A stretch of DNA of 64,000 nt from Romanomermis culicivorax (Eukaryota; Nematoda; Enoplea; Mermithida; Mermithidae). Under the pieces are notes generated by a model that worked only from the letters and a program-made list of their open reading frames with translations, made no database searches and was not told the origin of the DNA. The translations under genes were made by a program, and so were the position numbers. Shown here piece by piece: positions 46,601 through 58,129 of the stretch (position 1 is its first letter; the number at the start of each line of letters is the position of its first letter). The stretch covers positions 1,364,001 to 1,428,000 of the forward strand of contig CAWUHX010000026.1 of NCBI GenBank assembly GCA_963922205.1, given 5' to 3'.

Positions 46601-47747
46601 GTTGCGCCGCCAAAATATCTTCCTAGTCCCAATCTTTCGAGGGTTCGTCTTCTTCGTCATCGGTACTCTTCCTTTTCTTTTGCGCCTTTGCCTTTCGTTC
46701 TATCCACGGATACCAGCCGCGAGGCACTGGTTGAGGTTCGATATCTATGTTAGAAAAATGTGGAGGACAATAAAATGTCCCGGGCCCCTGTTATTCTGAC
46801 GATTTATAAGTCGCAATGGCTTCTCCACGCATCATGAAGTATAATGCCTTGATATTATCGGTCATTTCTTTGACGTCATAGGCCCCTTTCCACTGTTGGT
46901 CGGTGTATTTGTCTTCAAACGTTTCTCGAAACCTCGGCGCCAAATCCGCAACCAATTCCGGTTCCATTGTATCATGCACATATAATTGAAAACAATTTTG
47001 GATATCCGTGGCAAATCCATATTGAAGTAACGCTAAAAAACATAGAAGCAATCCGCGCACTTCGAGCGTCGCGTATCCAAGAACTTCCATATTTAGTTTA
47101 TCCGCGTCCATTAGCTGTCTGAATTCTAAGGAGCTTAATTGTCCCCACGAGATTTTGAACGCATCGGCCCACAAAAATAATATTTCCGTCATTAGAGCTT
47201 TTAAGCTCAAAGCTTCTGGGCTTATTCCAACCATTCCCATTTTTGATTTGTCTTTCATTTCCGCCAAGACGATTTCCAGGTCGTAAACGCAACAAGATAG
47301 GATATAGTCAATATTATCACGCCTTTTCTTTCTCCTGATCCAAATAACCGAATTTGGTCAAGACGAGGGTGATATCTTCCCGAATGTGGAAACCAACAAT
47401 GATATTATCTTGGCAAAAAATTGTCCCGTAGATCTTGTGAAAGTGCTCCTTATCCCAAAATTTCAAGTCTACTATGAAGTTTTTTCTGCACATAGTAGAG
47501 ATTGTTAGGAGCCATAGCGCGTCGCTAGGTTTCGCACCCTGTGTTCTGGGTTTTCGTCCACTCTCAGTACCCAGCACTATTACTACCCTTCCTCCAAATT
47601 TCGATAAATTTATGGCTTTGTTGAATGCTTTTATGTTTTCGGGGGCAAGAAACATTGGTTCTTCGATGGTCGTGTGTGGCCCACTGAATAATGATGTGAA
47701 ATAATTAAAAATATCTGTGGACTGCACCAATCGTCGAACATTATAAT
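43666..47747 (-). pseudogene. Element D accessory ORF of unknown function, downstream of integrase
   Basis: Pieces 47730-47317, 47267-46791, 46613-45267, 45239-44943, 44924-44322 and 44187-43666 read as one protein of over 1200 residues. All pieces from 47267 to 44322 share one frame and are separated only by stops (46791, about 46624, 45267, 44943). The first and last pieces are offset by single frame changes. There is no signal peptide or membrane span, so it does not look like an envelope. A coiled-coil-prone Glu/Lys stretch lies near 45600-45750, an Arg/Lys/Glu/Ser-rich stretch near 44250-44460, and a Gln/Pro/Met-rich C-terminus near 43700-44090, as in nuclear or RNA-binding proteins. I do not recognise the family. 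Confidence 0.65.
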
Positions 47748-48441
47748 CTTAAAATTTTCACACAATTTTTTAACTACCCTTTTTTGGGAATAATTTTGAA
47801 ACAAAAATGACTCAAATGCTCAAGAATAAATTTGGACATAAGGGAGTTGATCAGGCTCTCGAACACCCAAAATCCTCAGCATATAAATTGCCAGCTGGTC
47901 AATTTAGAGTCCCGTTCCAAATAAAATTTCTACTACATATTTTACCCTTTTAAAACTTACTACTTATAAGGAAGCTCATGTTATCCTGGGGGTCTTGTGG
48001 CTGCCCGAAACTGTTATCCGTCTCGACGATACCGGACGTAGCCATAATGCGTTCGAATTTGAAGCTCGCGAATTCTCCAATGGAGGAATATAATCAATAT
48101 ACTAATATTTTGGAAATTAAATCTAAAAAATAGCTCCATAACACCGTGAATTTATGGGATTTATGAATCTAGGAGAACTTTCTCGGGACTTATAAACATT
48201 TTGATTCTTTCACACCAAGCGCATGAAAGAATATAATTTAGCCCATTAAATAAATTTTTCCGGCACCTCGCCTTCAGATATGTGCCTAAAACTGCCATAA
48301 AATCGCCAAAAATAAGTCAGAACGATTAAAAAATTTGAAGGAAAAAGGGAAAAAATGGAAAAAATACAATACATAGGACATTAAGAAAGGGACATAAAAC
48401 AAAATTCGAAAACAACGCACAAATAAAACGATAAAAATAAA
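47748..48441 (-). other. Element D spacer between integrase and accessory ORF
   Basis: About 0.7 kb without a supported reading frame. In the minus sense it ends with AAAATTTTAAG, a possible splice acceptor (AG at 47749-47748) just before the accessory ORF. Confidence 0.45.
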
Positions 48442-51400
48442 TTATGAGCTACAGTAAAAATTGGGTGTCCGCGTAACAAAAGGCATTATGCGATTAATGG
48501 AAACTATCTGTACTCGCGAATCTAGTTTTCCAGCGCCGCCTATTTTAATGACATTTTTATCCAAATTTTGTGTCTCTATTACTTGGTAGGGGCTGTCATT
48601 TGTTGTGTCGGCTTTCCCTTTTATGATTCTTTTTTGGTAGAGCACAAGTTCACCAATTTGGTATGTGTTCTCACGAGCCTTCTTGTCATACTGTAATTTT
48701 TGTTTGGCCGCTGCTTTTTTGTGATTTTTGTTTATACATTTGTGCGTGTTAAGGAGATGTTCCATTAACATGTATTTATAAGTGTCGTAATTGTTTTGTA
48801 TAATTATCGGCCGTGCAATCTCGTTATCTAATTGGAATCTCGCCTCATGGCCGTACAACAAGCTGTGTGGAGAATTCTTTGTGGTTTTATGTGGTGTAAC
48901 CCGATAAGCAAATAAAATTTGCTCCAGATAATGAGGCCAATCACCTGAATCGGTTATCGCCACCCTCCTACTTTGTTCAATTAGGGTTCAATTAAATCTT
49001 TCCACCATACCATTGCATTGGGGGTGGTATGGTGTCGTATTTATCTTCTTTATTTTCAAAAGATCACAAACTTCCCTCATTAATTGAGACATATATGCTG
49101 AGCCCTGATCACTCAGCAGATGTTTGGGTGTCCCGTGGGTGTAGAGGACTCTTTCCATAAATGCTTGCACTATGGTGTCAGCTTTCTGGTCCGGGATACA
49201 TTTGGCTTCGACCCATTTCGTAAAATAATCCGTAAATACAATGACATATGGTCTTTTTTCCCGTAGAGGTGAAATGCTGACCACATCTGTAGCTACTATT
49301 TCCCAGGGGTAAGATATGGGTATAGGATTAAGAGGTTGAATCGGGTTTGATATGGGGCGGCACAATTGGCATATGATGCAAGATTTTATCCACTTGATAA
49401 TATCCTCCTCCATGTTCGACCACCAAAATTTGTTTCCGATTGCGGCGATAATTCTGTCTATTCCCTGATGCCCCATTAGGGTATCGCTGTGATATTGATG
49501 TAAAACGAGGTGTCTAAGTTTCCAGGGAATTACTAATTGGCTTTTTCCGTGAATATTTTCTCGGTATAATACTTCATTTTCTAAGTGAAAACTGTTGAAG
49601 TATTTCTTCGAACTATTTTCGCCAATATTTTTTAAAATATCCACCAATTTTGAGTCCAATCGTTGTTGTTTCCTAATCAAGTCTAGAGAAAATAATTCTG
49701 ATTCCTTTTTTGCTTCCTCTGGCGTTTGATCTATTTCCTGCTGAGTCAGCGGTGGAGGATCAATAAATGTCTCCTGCGTCTCAGGTTCAAGCATTTGTTT
49801 CGTCATGGCTCGCGTTACTGCCATGCATTCGGCTTCCGCATTCAATTTTTTATCCTCTATTTCTTCGTTACTTTCCTGCTTTTTGCTTTGGATCTTTTCT
49901 TTCTCTTCCAATCTTGATAAAAAATCTGCAAAAGCATTTTCACGCCCGGCCACATATTCGAATGTGTAGTTAAATTGTCCAAGATATAAGGCCCATTTCA
50001 ACAATCTTTGATTCTGTTGTTTTTCTGCGGAGAGCCACGTAAGTGGTTTATGGTCTGTTCTAATTGTGACCCTAAACGCCATCACATAATGTCGATATTG
50101 CTTGAACCCATAGACTACGGCTAGACATTCCCTTTCCGTTGTTGAATATCTTGTTTCCGCGTCGTTTAAAACTCTACTCGAATAAGCTATCATCCAGTGG
50201 TCATTTTGTGTTTCTTGGTACAAAATCGCACTAACCGCTGTTCCTGAAGCATCAGTTTGAATTACGAATGTCACTGATCCATCGAATACCGGATATCGAA
50301 GGAAGGGTGCCCTCATTAGGGCGTTTTTTACACCTTCAAAAGCTATTAGCTGTTCTTCTGAAAGTTCAAGTTTCTCCTTCCTATTTTTCTTTACAAGGGC
50401 TTTAAATAGAGGTTGGGTGATGAAAGCTAAATTATGGATGAAATGTTTAGACCATTGTACTAATCCCAAGAACTTCTGTAGCTGCTTGATGGATTTAGGT
50501 ACTTCAAAATTTTTGACTGCCTCTATTTTTTGTGGATCGACTGACATTCCGTTTTTGTCCAATATGTGGCCTAAAAATTTTACACTGGCTGGCATAAAGG
50601 AACATTTGTCAGGTTTCAATGTAAGATTCGCGTTTGTCAGACATCGAAAAATGGTCTCTATATTTTCTAAATGCTCCTCTACGGTTTTTGAGAAAATTAT
50701 CACATCGTCGATACATACTAAACATATTTTCGATACATATGGATACAGAATTCGTTCCATGAGACGCTGAAATTCTGCGGGAGCATTTTTTGAACCGAAT
50801 GGCATCACTTTGAACTGCAAAAGACCGTCTTGGCATATAAATGCTGTCTTTTCCTTTGATTCGGAGTGCATTGGCACCTGCCAGTACCCGGACTTTAAAT
50901 CCAAAGTCGAAAAATATCGTGCACCTCCTAACGCATCTAAATAGTCGTCAATTCATGGTATCAGAAATTTATCGTCTTTCGTTACTTGATTAATTCCCCT
51001 ATAATCGACTACTGGTCTCCACGTGCCATCTTTCTTGCCCACTAAAAACAATAGTGCAGCCCAAGGGCTTCTAGAGGGCTCAATGACACCTTTTTCCATC
51101 ATATCTTTTACATGTTCACGAATGATGTCTCTTTGCATTATAGGAGCTCTCCAGTAGTGCTTTTGAACCGGCAATGCATTTCCTGTATCGATTTTATGTT
51201 CTGCTTCGTGGGTCACCATTAAAGGGTCATTTTTGATACTGAATGCATGCCTATGTTTGAGTAGGACATTCATAAGTTGCTGTTGCCCTTCTCTATCGAT
51301 ACTTGATTCTTTTACCAGCTGCATCATGACTTTGATGAATTCCGGTTCACTCTGCTGTTGAATTTGAGGTTCTGTCTGAAGTTGGTGGATTTTTTTGTCG

Positions 51401-52065
51401 AATTCTGGTCCCACGAATTTCGTTTTGGATTTAGCTATCAGCTCATTGCTACGCAGCTTTATCCCTTTATTTGTTTCATTAATAAGTAGAATTCAGAAAT
51501 TGTTGTCTTTGGCATCTATAATTGAAGCATCGACGTCGAATAGGGTATCCTTCCCCATTTCTTCTACCACTATAGGACCCTTTGTCCAATCCTTCTGTGG
51601 CCAAACCACAGCTTGGACAAAAGAAGTGGTATTTGGGGGAATATATGTCCCGGATTTTGTCCATATAAAGGTCTCCTGGTCCATTTCCATCATTCGCATA
51701 ACTTGTTCTTGTTCGTCATTGGTTTCCAGTTCAGGTAGATCTTTGTCCTTGACTTCCTCTTGTAGAGGTACATAATCCTAGACCATCGGATTTGTTGGAA
51801 TTGGCAGCCGCGATGGTATTTGCGCATCCTCGAATAGTGTTTCACTAATAATTTGTCTTTCTACGTTCGCTAGGCGTATGTGGCCTTTTCCAAAATCAAT
51901 AGATGCCTGTATACTAGGATGGGTTAGAAAATCTAGACCCAATATAATACCTCTGTTTAGGTTATCTAGTAATGCAAATCTAGCAAGAAAATTTCCAAAA
52001 CCGGTTCCGAGGTATATGAATGTAGGACCATATGTTGTTGTAGGACCAAGCCATCGTATCCGCTT
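48442..52065 (-). pseudogene. Element D Pol: protease remnant, RT, RNase H, integrase, broken by stops
   Basis: The frame opens at 52065 after a TGA and overlaps the Gag frame by about 83 bases. A protease C-terminal motif (ILGLDFL) lies near 51930; I could not identify a clear DTGA active site. RT has [23 protein letters not shown] and a CIDD variant of the catalytic box. RNase H has IQTDAS and RTDHKPL. Integrase has the HHCC region (HQYHSDTLMGH...CIICQLC) and DDE residues in ATDVVS, LLSDQGS and PYHPQCNGMVERFN. Stops are TAG at about 51778 and TGA at 51493, 50953 and 48988; the frame continues in phase past each. Confidence 0.87.
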
Positions 52066-53392
52066 TCAGCTTATTAACGAATTCTGCCAAAGAGGCGATA
52101 TTTTTGAATTCGTGAAGCCTACCCTCCATTCGAGTTTGGACGTACACCGGAGCTTTGTGAAAATATGTTTCCATAACAATTCGATTTCTTTCATTTTCCG
52201 TTTTTTCGTAATTTAATAAATGGACATAAGTCTTTATTCGTCACAAAAAATCTTTTGTGGTTTCCCCTTTTCGTTTTTTCATATCATGTAACTCCCTTCT
52301 GAGTGCAGGAGTGTCCATTTTGGGGGCAATCATTCTAATCACGCTTGCTTTTCCTTCTTCGTAGCTGCCATTCTTATCCACATACATTGAAGTTTCAAAA
52401 TCGCAGCAACGCCAGAGTACTTCAATTTTTAAGTCTTCTGTGTCTTCAGGCTTAAATGTGCCTTCCAAACACGCAAAAAAATTGAGTATCTCTGCGGCTT
52501 CCATTTTGTCGGATATTTCTTTACTTCTCATGCGATTTAAAATTATCTTGATTCTCTTTTCCGGATCTTCGTAATATCCCCCATACTCCTGTCAATTTCG
52601 GGGAATGCCTGCTACTATAGGTTGTTCTGTTCCCGGATTCCATGATGTCATTGGTATGTCATCTTCTATATTTCTATGTTGGGCACTCTGAGCCTGGGCC
52701 AGGGCGAAATGGTTTTCAAACCAATTTACTTTTCTTTCCAAACTCCTATCTAAATGGTCCTTGACGGATTCATACAGTAGTACATCCATATCCCCAGAAT
52801 TCGATATTCTTTCATCAGGCTTCTTATCCATCTTCTTCATCAATTCCCGCATTTGCTTCTCAACTTCTTCCATCATCTTCCTTGAATTATGCTGTTCTTG
52901 CTCCGGGAACTTTTCTTCCCACAATCTGGGTTCCACTCTTTCCCGCATGAGCTGATCCAGTATTTCTTGTTCTCGTAACGCAGCCTTTGTTCTTTCTACC
53001 TTAACGGCATTAGTCGATTTGTCGACGGCTCTTTGCATTGATTCCAGGATGGCTAAAGTAGCTACATCCTGTATATTTCCATTCATTATCCTTTCCGTTT
53101 CGTTCCTCGGTTTCGCTTCAATGTCTATCTTTGCGTCAATTTTTGGTATTGTCGGCATATGTCTTGAATTATAGAATGATACTCCGTTCATTTCTGGAGC
53201 GATACTAATTTTTTCAAACGATGATACTGAATCTGAGGACGTTTGTATCCTCTGATCCACATAATCATATATATCTGCGTCAATAGTTTGATTTCTATCG
53301 CTATCATTGGGTAAGTTCGCGAATTTCTTTGCCACTTGTTCAATTGTTGCTTCCATGTTTGCCATTTGTTGGGCATGATCTTCCTTGGCCAA
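51980..53392 (-). pseudogene. Element D Gag, broken by two stops
   Basis: A frame from about 53392 (first ATG at 53365) to 51980, with TGA at 52592 and 52241. The N-terminal part is Glu/Lys-rich and helical (about 52750-53000, [14 protein letters not shown]). The middle part (LKIEVLWRCCDF...LHDMKKRKGETTKDFL) resembles the retrotransposon Gag capsid family. I see no CCHC knuckle. Gag and Pol frames differ by one base in an overlap at 51983-52065. The cause could be a programmed frameshift or simply an indel. Confidence 0.65.
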
Positions 53393-53504
53393 TTCGGTTT
53401 GCGATAAACTTACTTTCAGTCATCTTCCCAGCTGTTTCCGGATGGTTAATTTCGATTTCGATAATTTCGTTATAATTTACCTTCGTAGCTGTACAAGTCA
53501 CCAA
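53393..53504 (-). promoter_or_regulatory. Element D leader: primer-binding site and candidate splice donor
   Basis: In the minus sense TGGTGACTTGTACAGC (53503-53488) starts one base after the 5' LTR and is the primer-binding site. Further in, an ATG (53423-53421) is followed by ACTGAAA|GTAAGTTTA, a near-consensus splice donor at 53413. Its phase (one base into a codon) matches the acceptor before the accessory ORF at 47747, so a spliced mRNA could give that ORF an AUG start. Confidence 0.5.
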
Positions 53505-54332
53505 TGTTGTATTGGGTGCTCGTTTGCCCTCGGCTACCTAGCTGCGGTTCTTGGGAGATCCAATCTGGTATGGCCCCTGATGCTAACCCGGTACCAATTA
53601 TGCTCCTACGTTACCTAGCTGAGACTGAATGTACAGAGGTATTTATTACTAATAAAACGAGAAGTGCAATGAAATACAAAAGTGAGAGTCAATAGAATAC
53701 AAGTGTGAAAATGCCAAATGCGAAAACACCAACCCCTAACTGCTTCCTGACTCACGGATTCCTTTCGTCACCTCTGCGCACAGAGCCACAGGGGTTTTAG
53801 GATATCTGGACACACGGCCTAAGCAGCTTCGCCTTTTAAAGGACTGAAACTGAAACTCAAACTCCTCAGAGAAAGTTGAGACTGATCTATCGGTCTCCAA
53901 TAACAACTCACTAAACTTCTTGATCGAAAGGGCCATCGTAAATCCTTAGGCGGCGTTCGGCTCTCAGCTGTAACAGCAACGCGACGTCAAAACGAAAATA
54001 CAAATTACCGTAATTGGCAGTAACGCCCACACTACTTTCCTGGCCACCGCGTATGTAAAAAACGTCCGACTGGAAGACAAACGACAACTCGCGATAATCT
54101 TTCAATAATCAGAAACTGCATGGCGGCATGCCTAACATCAACTTGCATGTTGTATGCAAAACTTTTGCGCTAACCATTTATTTGTTTTAGGGCCAAAAAT
54201 GTGTGACACAAACTGTTTTATTGGTTTGTTTACTTAATAATAAATGGAAACACTTTAACAACAAAGAAAACTCTAGAGAATGAAACTGTAATAATTAGAG
54301 GACCAAAGGTCAGAGGAATTGACCCTCTGACA
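53505..54332 (-). repeat. 5' LTR of element D
   Basis: 828 bp with TGTCAGAGGG and ACAACA ends in the minus sense, directly flanked by the right TTGG duplication. It runs parallel to 41650-42477 throughout. Confidence 0.92.
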
Positions 54333-54343
54333 TTGGGACTTTT

Positions 54344-55240
54344 GATTTAAGGGTTTTCAACCGAAGCGAATTCAATGGATGCGGTCACTTTACATAAAAA
54401 AATCATCTATGTAAATGAAGCACTCCCGTGACTTTTTGGAGGAAGGCGTTCTCGACTATTGAGAATTTGATGGATGCAGTCACTTTACACGAAAAATTAT
54501 TCTGGGTGTAAACAAGTGTATTTTTGTGATTTTTTGGTGGAAGGGGTTTTCAACCATGATGAAATGAATGCGATCGCTTTACACAAAAAATTATCCCGGG
54601 TGTAACCAAGCATATTTTGGGGATTTTCTGGTGGAAGGGCTTTTCGACCGAAGCGAATTCAATGGACACGGTCATTTTACACAAAAAAATCATTAAGTTA
54701 AATGAGGGTACTCCCGTGACTTTTTGGAGGAAGGGGTTCTCGACCATTAGGAATTTGATAGATGCAGGCACTTTACATGAAAAATTATTTCGGGTGTAAA
54801 CAAGCGTGTTTTTGCGATAATTTTTGTGGAAGGGGTTTTCGACCATAGGGAATTTAATGAATGTGATCACTTGGAGCAAAAAATTATATTGGGTGTAATC
54901 TAGCCTATTTTCATGATTTTGTGGTGGAAGCGGATTTCGTCTGTGGGGAATAGGTGTTAAGAAGTGTATTTTCATGATTTTTTGTGGAAGGGGTTTTGAC
55001 CATGAGATTTTCAATGATGCCATCATTTTACACGCAAAATTATATTGAGTGCATACAAATGTATTTCTGCGATTTTTGGAGGAAGAGGTTTCTGGCCATA
55101 GGGACACAGTCAGTTGGACACAGTCAGTTCACATAAAAAAATTGTTCTGTGCGTAAACAAAGGTATTTCTGTGGCTTTTTGAGTTGACGTGTTTCTGATT
55201 ATGGGGAATTCAATAGAAATGGTCACTTCACACTATGTTC
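54344..55240. repeat. Diverged minisatellite, about 96-bp monomers with a three-monomer higher-order period
   Basis: About nine to ten units, each with GGAAGGGGTTTTCGACC, then a CACTTTACAC-AAAAAATTAT core, then a TGATTTTTTGG end. Monomers 1, 2 and 3 (markers at 54354, 54449 and 54547) correspond to monomers 4, 5 and 6 (54641, 54738 and 54836), giving a higher-order repeat of about 288 bp present twice. Later units are shorter and more decayed. Confidence 0.75.
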
Positions 55241-55292
55241 ACAACCTGTTTCAAGTTCTATGCAGTTTACACATCTTTTATTTTTACCGAAA

Positions 55293-56533
55293 GTGAGAAT
55301 TTCTAGTCTCAAGATTGTTTTTTATTGTTTCTTTGATGTGAAGATGACCAAATTTAAAAAATGTGCTTCTACAAAGTTTTTCATGCATGGCTGATGCCCA
55401 GTAAAAGGAGGTGGACTACTTTATCAAGAAATGTCCCGATGGCGCAGAAAAACGAAGAATATACTTGCTTGGATAGTTGCCAAGCTAGAAAAAGAAGCGG
55501 AATAGATATTTGAAAACTTGGGTTAAATTTGAAAAAAATTCATTTTCATTATATTGAATTTTCATTCTCTCTCAAAAAAGTTTTTTCGTGTCTGTGAAAA
55601 AATATGTTCTGCAGCTGAATTTCAAACCAAACATGTGCATCTCAGAAATTTTGAGGAGGGTGCTGGGGGGACCTTGTTTTTTGGCGTCTTTTAAGACAAA
55701 AAATTCAAAAAAAGTTGACCAACAAAATTCTTTTGCATAAGAAATTTTCCAGTTTCGAAATTCTTGGGATAGTTTGTACACCCCATGTCCTCCCTCATAC
55801 ATGTGTGCTTCTAACTGTGTTGAACTTTTTGGTAAATTTAGAGTTAATAAAACAGGAATCAACTCTGGGAAAGTGACACATGAAATCCCACTCAGTTTTT
55901 TTGGAAAAGGCTAAAGCACAAAGTCTTCTTACAACTAAATCGATTGTGTAAGATATGTTTAGTTCACTCATTTTATATAACATATCGTATAGAATTCACT
56001 CCGTAAGTAATCAAGACCCAGGTGCACTAAAGGGGTCTGAGCTCGAGCTCAAGATAATCTCGAACAAAAAGACGACTCGTTTTGATCTCAAGTTCGGTAT
56101 AATTTGAATGTCATCAGGACTATAATGAGCTCAATGTCGAGATTATGACTATAAAATGCCTCCCACACCGTATTTTTCAGCTAGTGTGAGAGGCAGAAAT
56201 TTTGAATCGGTCGGGAGTTAGAATGCTATTGGTTTATCATTTCTTTACATTTGAAGTCATGTTCCTATTATAATTTTCATCTGGAAAAATTTTACTGTAG
56301 TTGATGCCAGGGGATGGACAAAATGCACGATGCTGCAGAATATACTTTTTCACAGACTTGGAAAATTTTTTTTGAGAAAGAATGAAAATCCAATATAATG
56401 AAAGTGAATTTTTTCCAACTTCAACCCAAGTTCTCAAAAATCTACTCCGCTTCTTCTTCTAGCTTGGCAACTATCCAAGCAAGTATATTCTTCTTTTTTT
56501 CTGACCCATCGGGGCATTTTCTAATAAACTAGT
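55293..56533. repeat. Interspersed repeat X, copy 2
   Basis: It parallels 1-1771 from its first bases (AGTGAGAATT) and has inverted arms at 55411-55617 and 56323-56533, ending in CTAATAAACTAGT. It is shorter inside than copy 1 and well diverged. The minisatellite lies immediately to its left and may be part of the same larger element. Confidence 0.7.
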
Positions 56534-56929
56534 TATCATGTGGTGGGACAATCGATACAGTGTGACAGTCGATAATGTGGCAGAAAATGATACACTTGTG
56601 GGCCGGACATCAACTAACTTTTAACAATGTTTTGGGGAAAAATTTTATTGTAGGTTATGTGTAAACAATTCCGATGACAGTGCCAATTTTTGTCATTTCC
56701 CAATTTGCAAGCATGTTATAAAAAACCGACCGTAAATCAGCTTGGGTTTTAGAGTTGAAAATAATGTTGCATGTACCCTATAACCTCATCTTCATTTTTA
56801 AGTGGCACACAACGAATGCGGTTTGAGATTTCTGTTAAGTCACTGGATGGCGCCCAGACCTTTGCCATACACTATCGACTAAATCCTCCAGCAAAGATTC
56901 GGAGCAAAAGACTAATCAGCGAAATCTGC
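56534..56929. other. No feature recognised
   Basis: AT-rich sequence. The plus-strand open frame at 56771-56959 runs into the GGCGGAT repeat and shows no domain or splice support. Confidence 0.3.
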
Positions 56930-58129
56930 ATGCAGATGTGGATAGTGGATATCACTTGAAAGACGGATGCGAATATGGATAGCGGAGGCAGAATCCGCAT
57001 ATCCGTTGCCTAATCGGCGGATTAAAATAGCGTAATCCGCACTGTCTAATCAGCGGACGCGGAAAATGAAGGAATCCGCCCTCTACAAGTCTAAAAGGCG
57101 GATACACCTGGCGGATAGCAAATATGCTTGGCGGATGGCGGATATTTTTCCAAATTTTTCAATGGTTTTGCCCAACTCCAAATTATTTTTGGCGGATATG
57201 AACGCCTAAAAGGCGGATTTTGATATAAAGATCCGCATCCGCCATCCGCTTCATGTCTGAAGAGCGAAGAAATTTGGCGGATGTGCGGATATGGAATTTG
57301 TTTATGATTTTTGTATGCTTCTGTAGTTTTTTAGGTTGAAAAAACCAAAAAAGGATAGAAAATGTGATTAGTGAAACCCAAATCTTCACTTCTTTTAGGT
57401 ACAAAAATTATGGTTTTTCTTGTATGCATTTAGTAAACGTCCACATTGTCATCATGGGTTAGATGTTGACTGGGTTAGTCAGATGCTGAAAATGAAGATC
57501 TCTCGCAGAGTAAGATCATCCAAGTCTGTTTTTTATAAAATGCTTCCAAATTGAAAACTGACCCAAATCAATACTGTCGTCAAAACAGTTTACATAGAGC
57601 TCTTCCAGTAAGATTTTCCACTCGAAAAATTTTGAGTGGTTTGTTCAGTACGCTCACAAATTTCCAGTCCTATATGACATACTGTTTATCGGCAAATCCT
57701 GAAAATGTGAAATACTACTTACTTTTCACTACCATTATGTAGAAGCGACTACAGGATTAGTTGAATGGCTTATTTATCGTTTTTTACGTTTCATAGATTA
57801 ATGCTTCATTAAGACCAACGCATTAATTATTCATTGATCAAGCATGCTTGACTGCCATGTTTCTGTTATTTCTTATCAAGAAAATATTTACACAGTCCAG
57901 TTTACAGTTACTGGGTTGTACATACATTTATGGGTATTTCCACGAGTAATACACTTTAGATTTTTCAATGACGAAATGAGTGCAAGATTTGTAGAGCATG
58001 AAAACTCATGTGAAGACTGATGGAAACAATTTCTGTAAATTTTACTGAAATGTGATTAACAAACTAGTCACAAGAAGAAAAAATCACTGAAATTGTGGCT
58101 TGCTACTGGGCATTTTTACACTGATCTAA

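Larger units (their letters stand above)
41650..54332 (-). mobile_element. Complete 12.7-kb Ty3/Gypsy-type LTR retrotransposon D, inactivated
   Basis: Two 828-bp LTRs in direct orientation bound the element. TTGG flanks both sides (41646-41649 and 54333-54336), a 4-bp target duplication. On the minus strand the order is 5' LTR, primer-binding site, Gag, protease remnant, RT, RNase H, integrase, a long unrecognised ORF, polypurine tract and 3' LTR. At least ten stops interrupt the coding parts, most readable as CGA to TGA. The size is at the high end for this group because of the extra ORF. Confidence 0.92.

Noticed and set aside
54344..55240. Repeat-spacer look of a CRISPR array (also the foldback arms at 38773-39045)
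   Set aside because: Units are diverged along their whole length with no constant repeat and unique spacer, and the window is eukaryotic.
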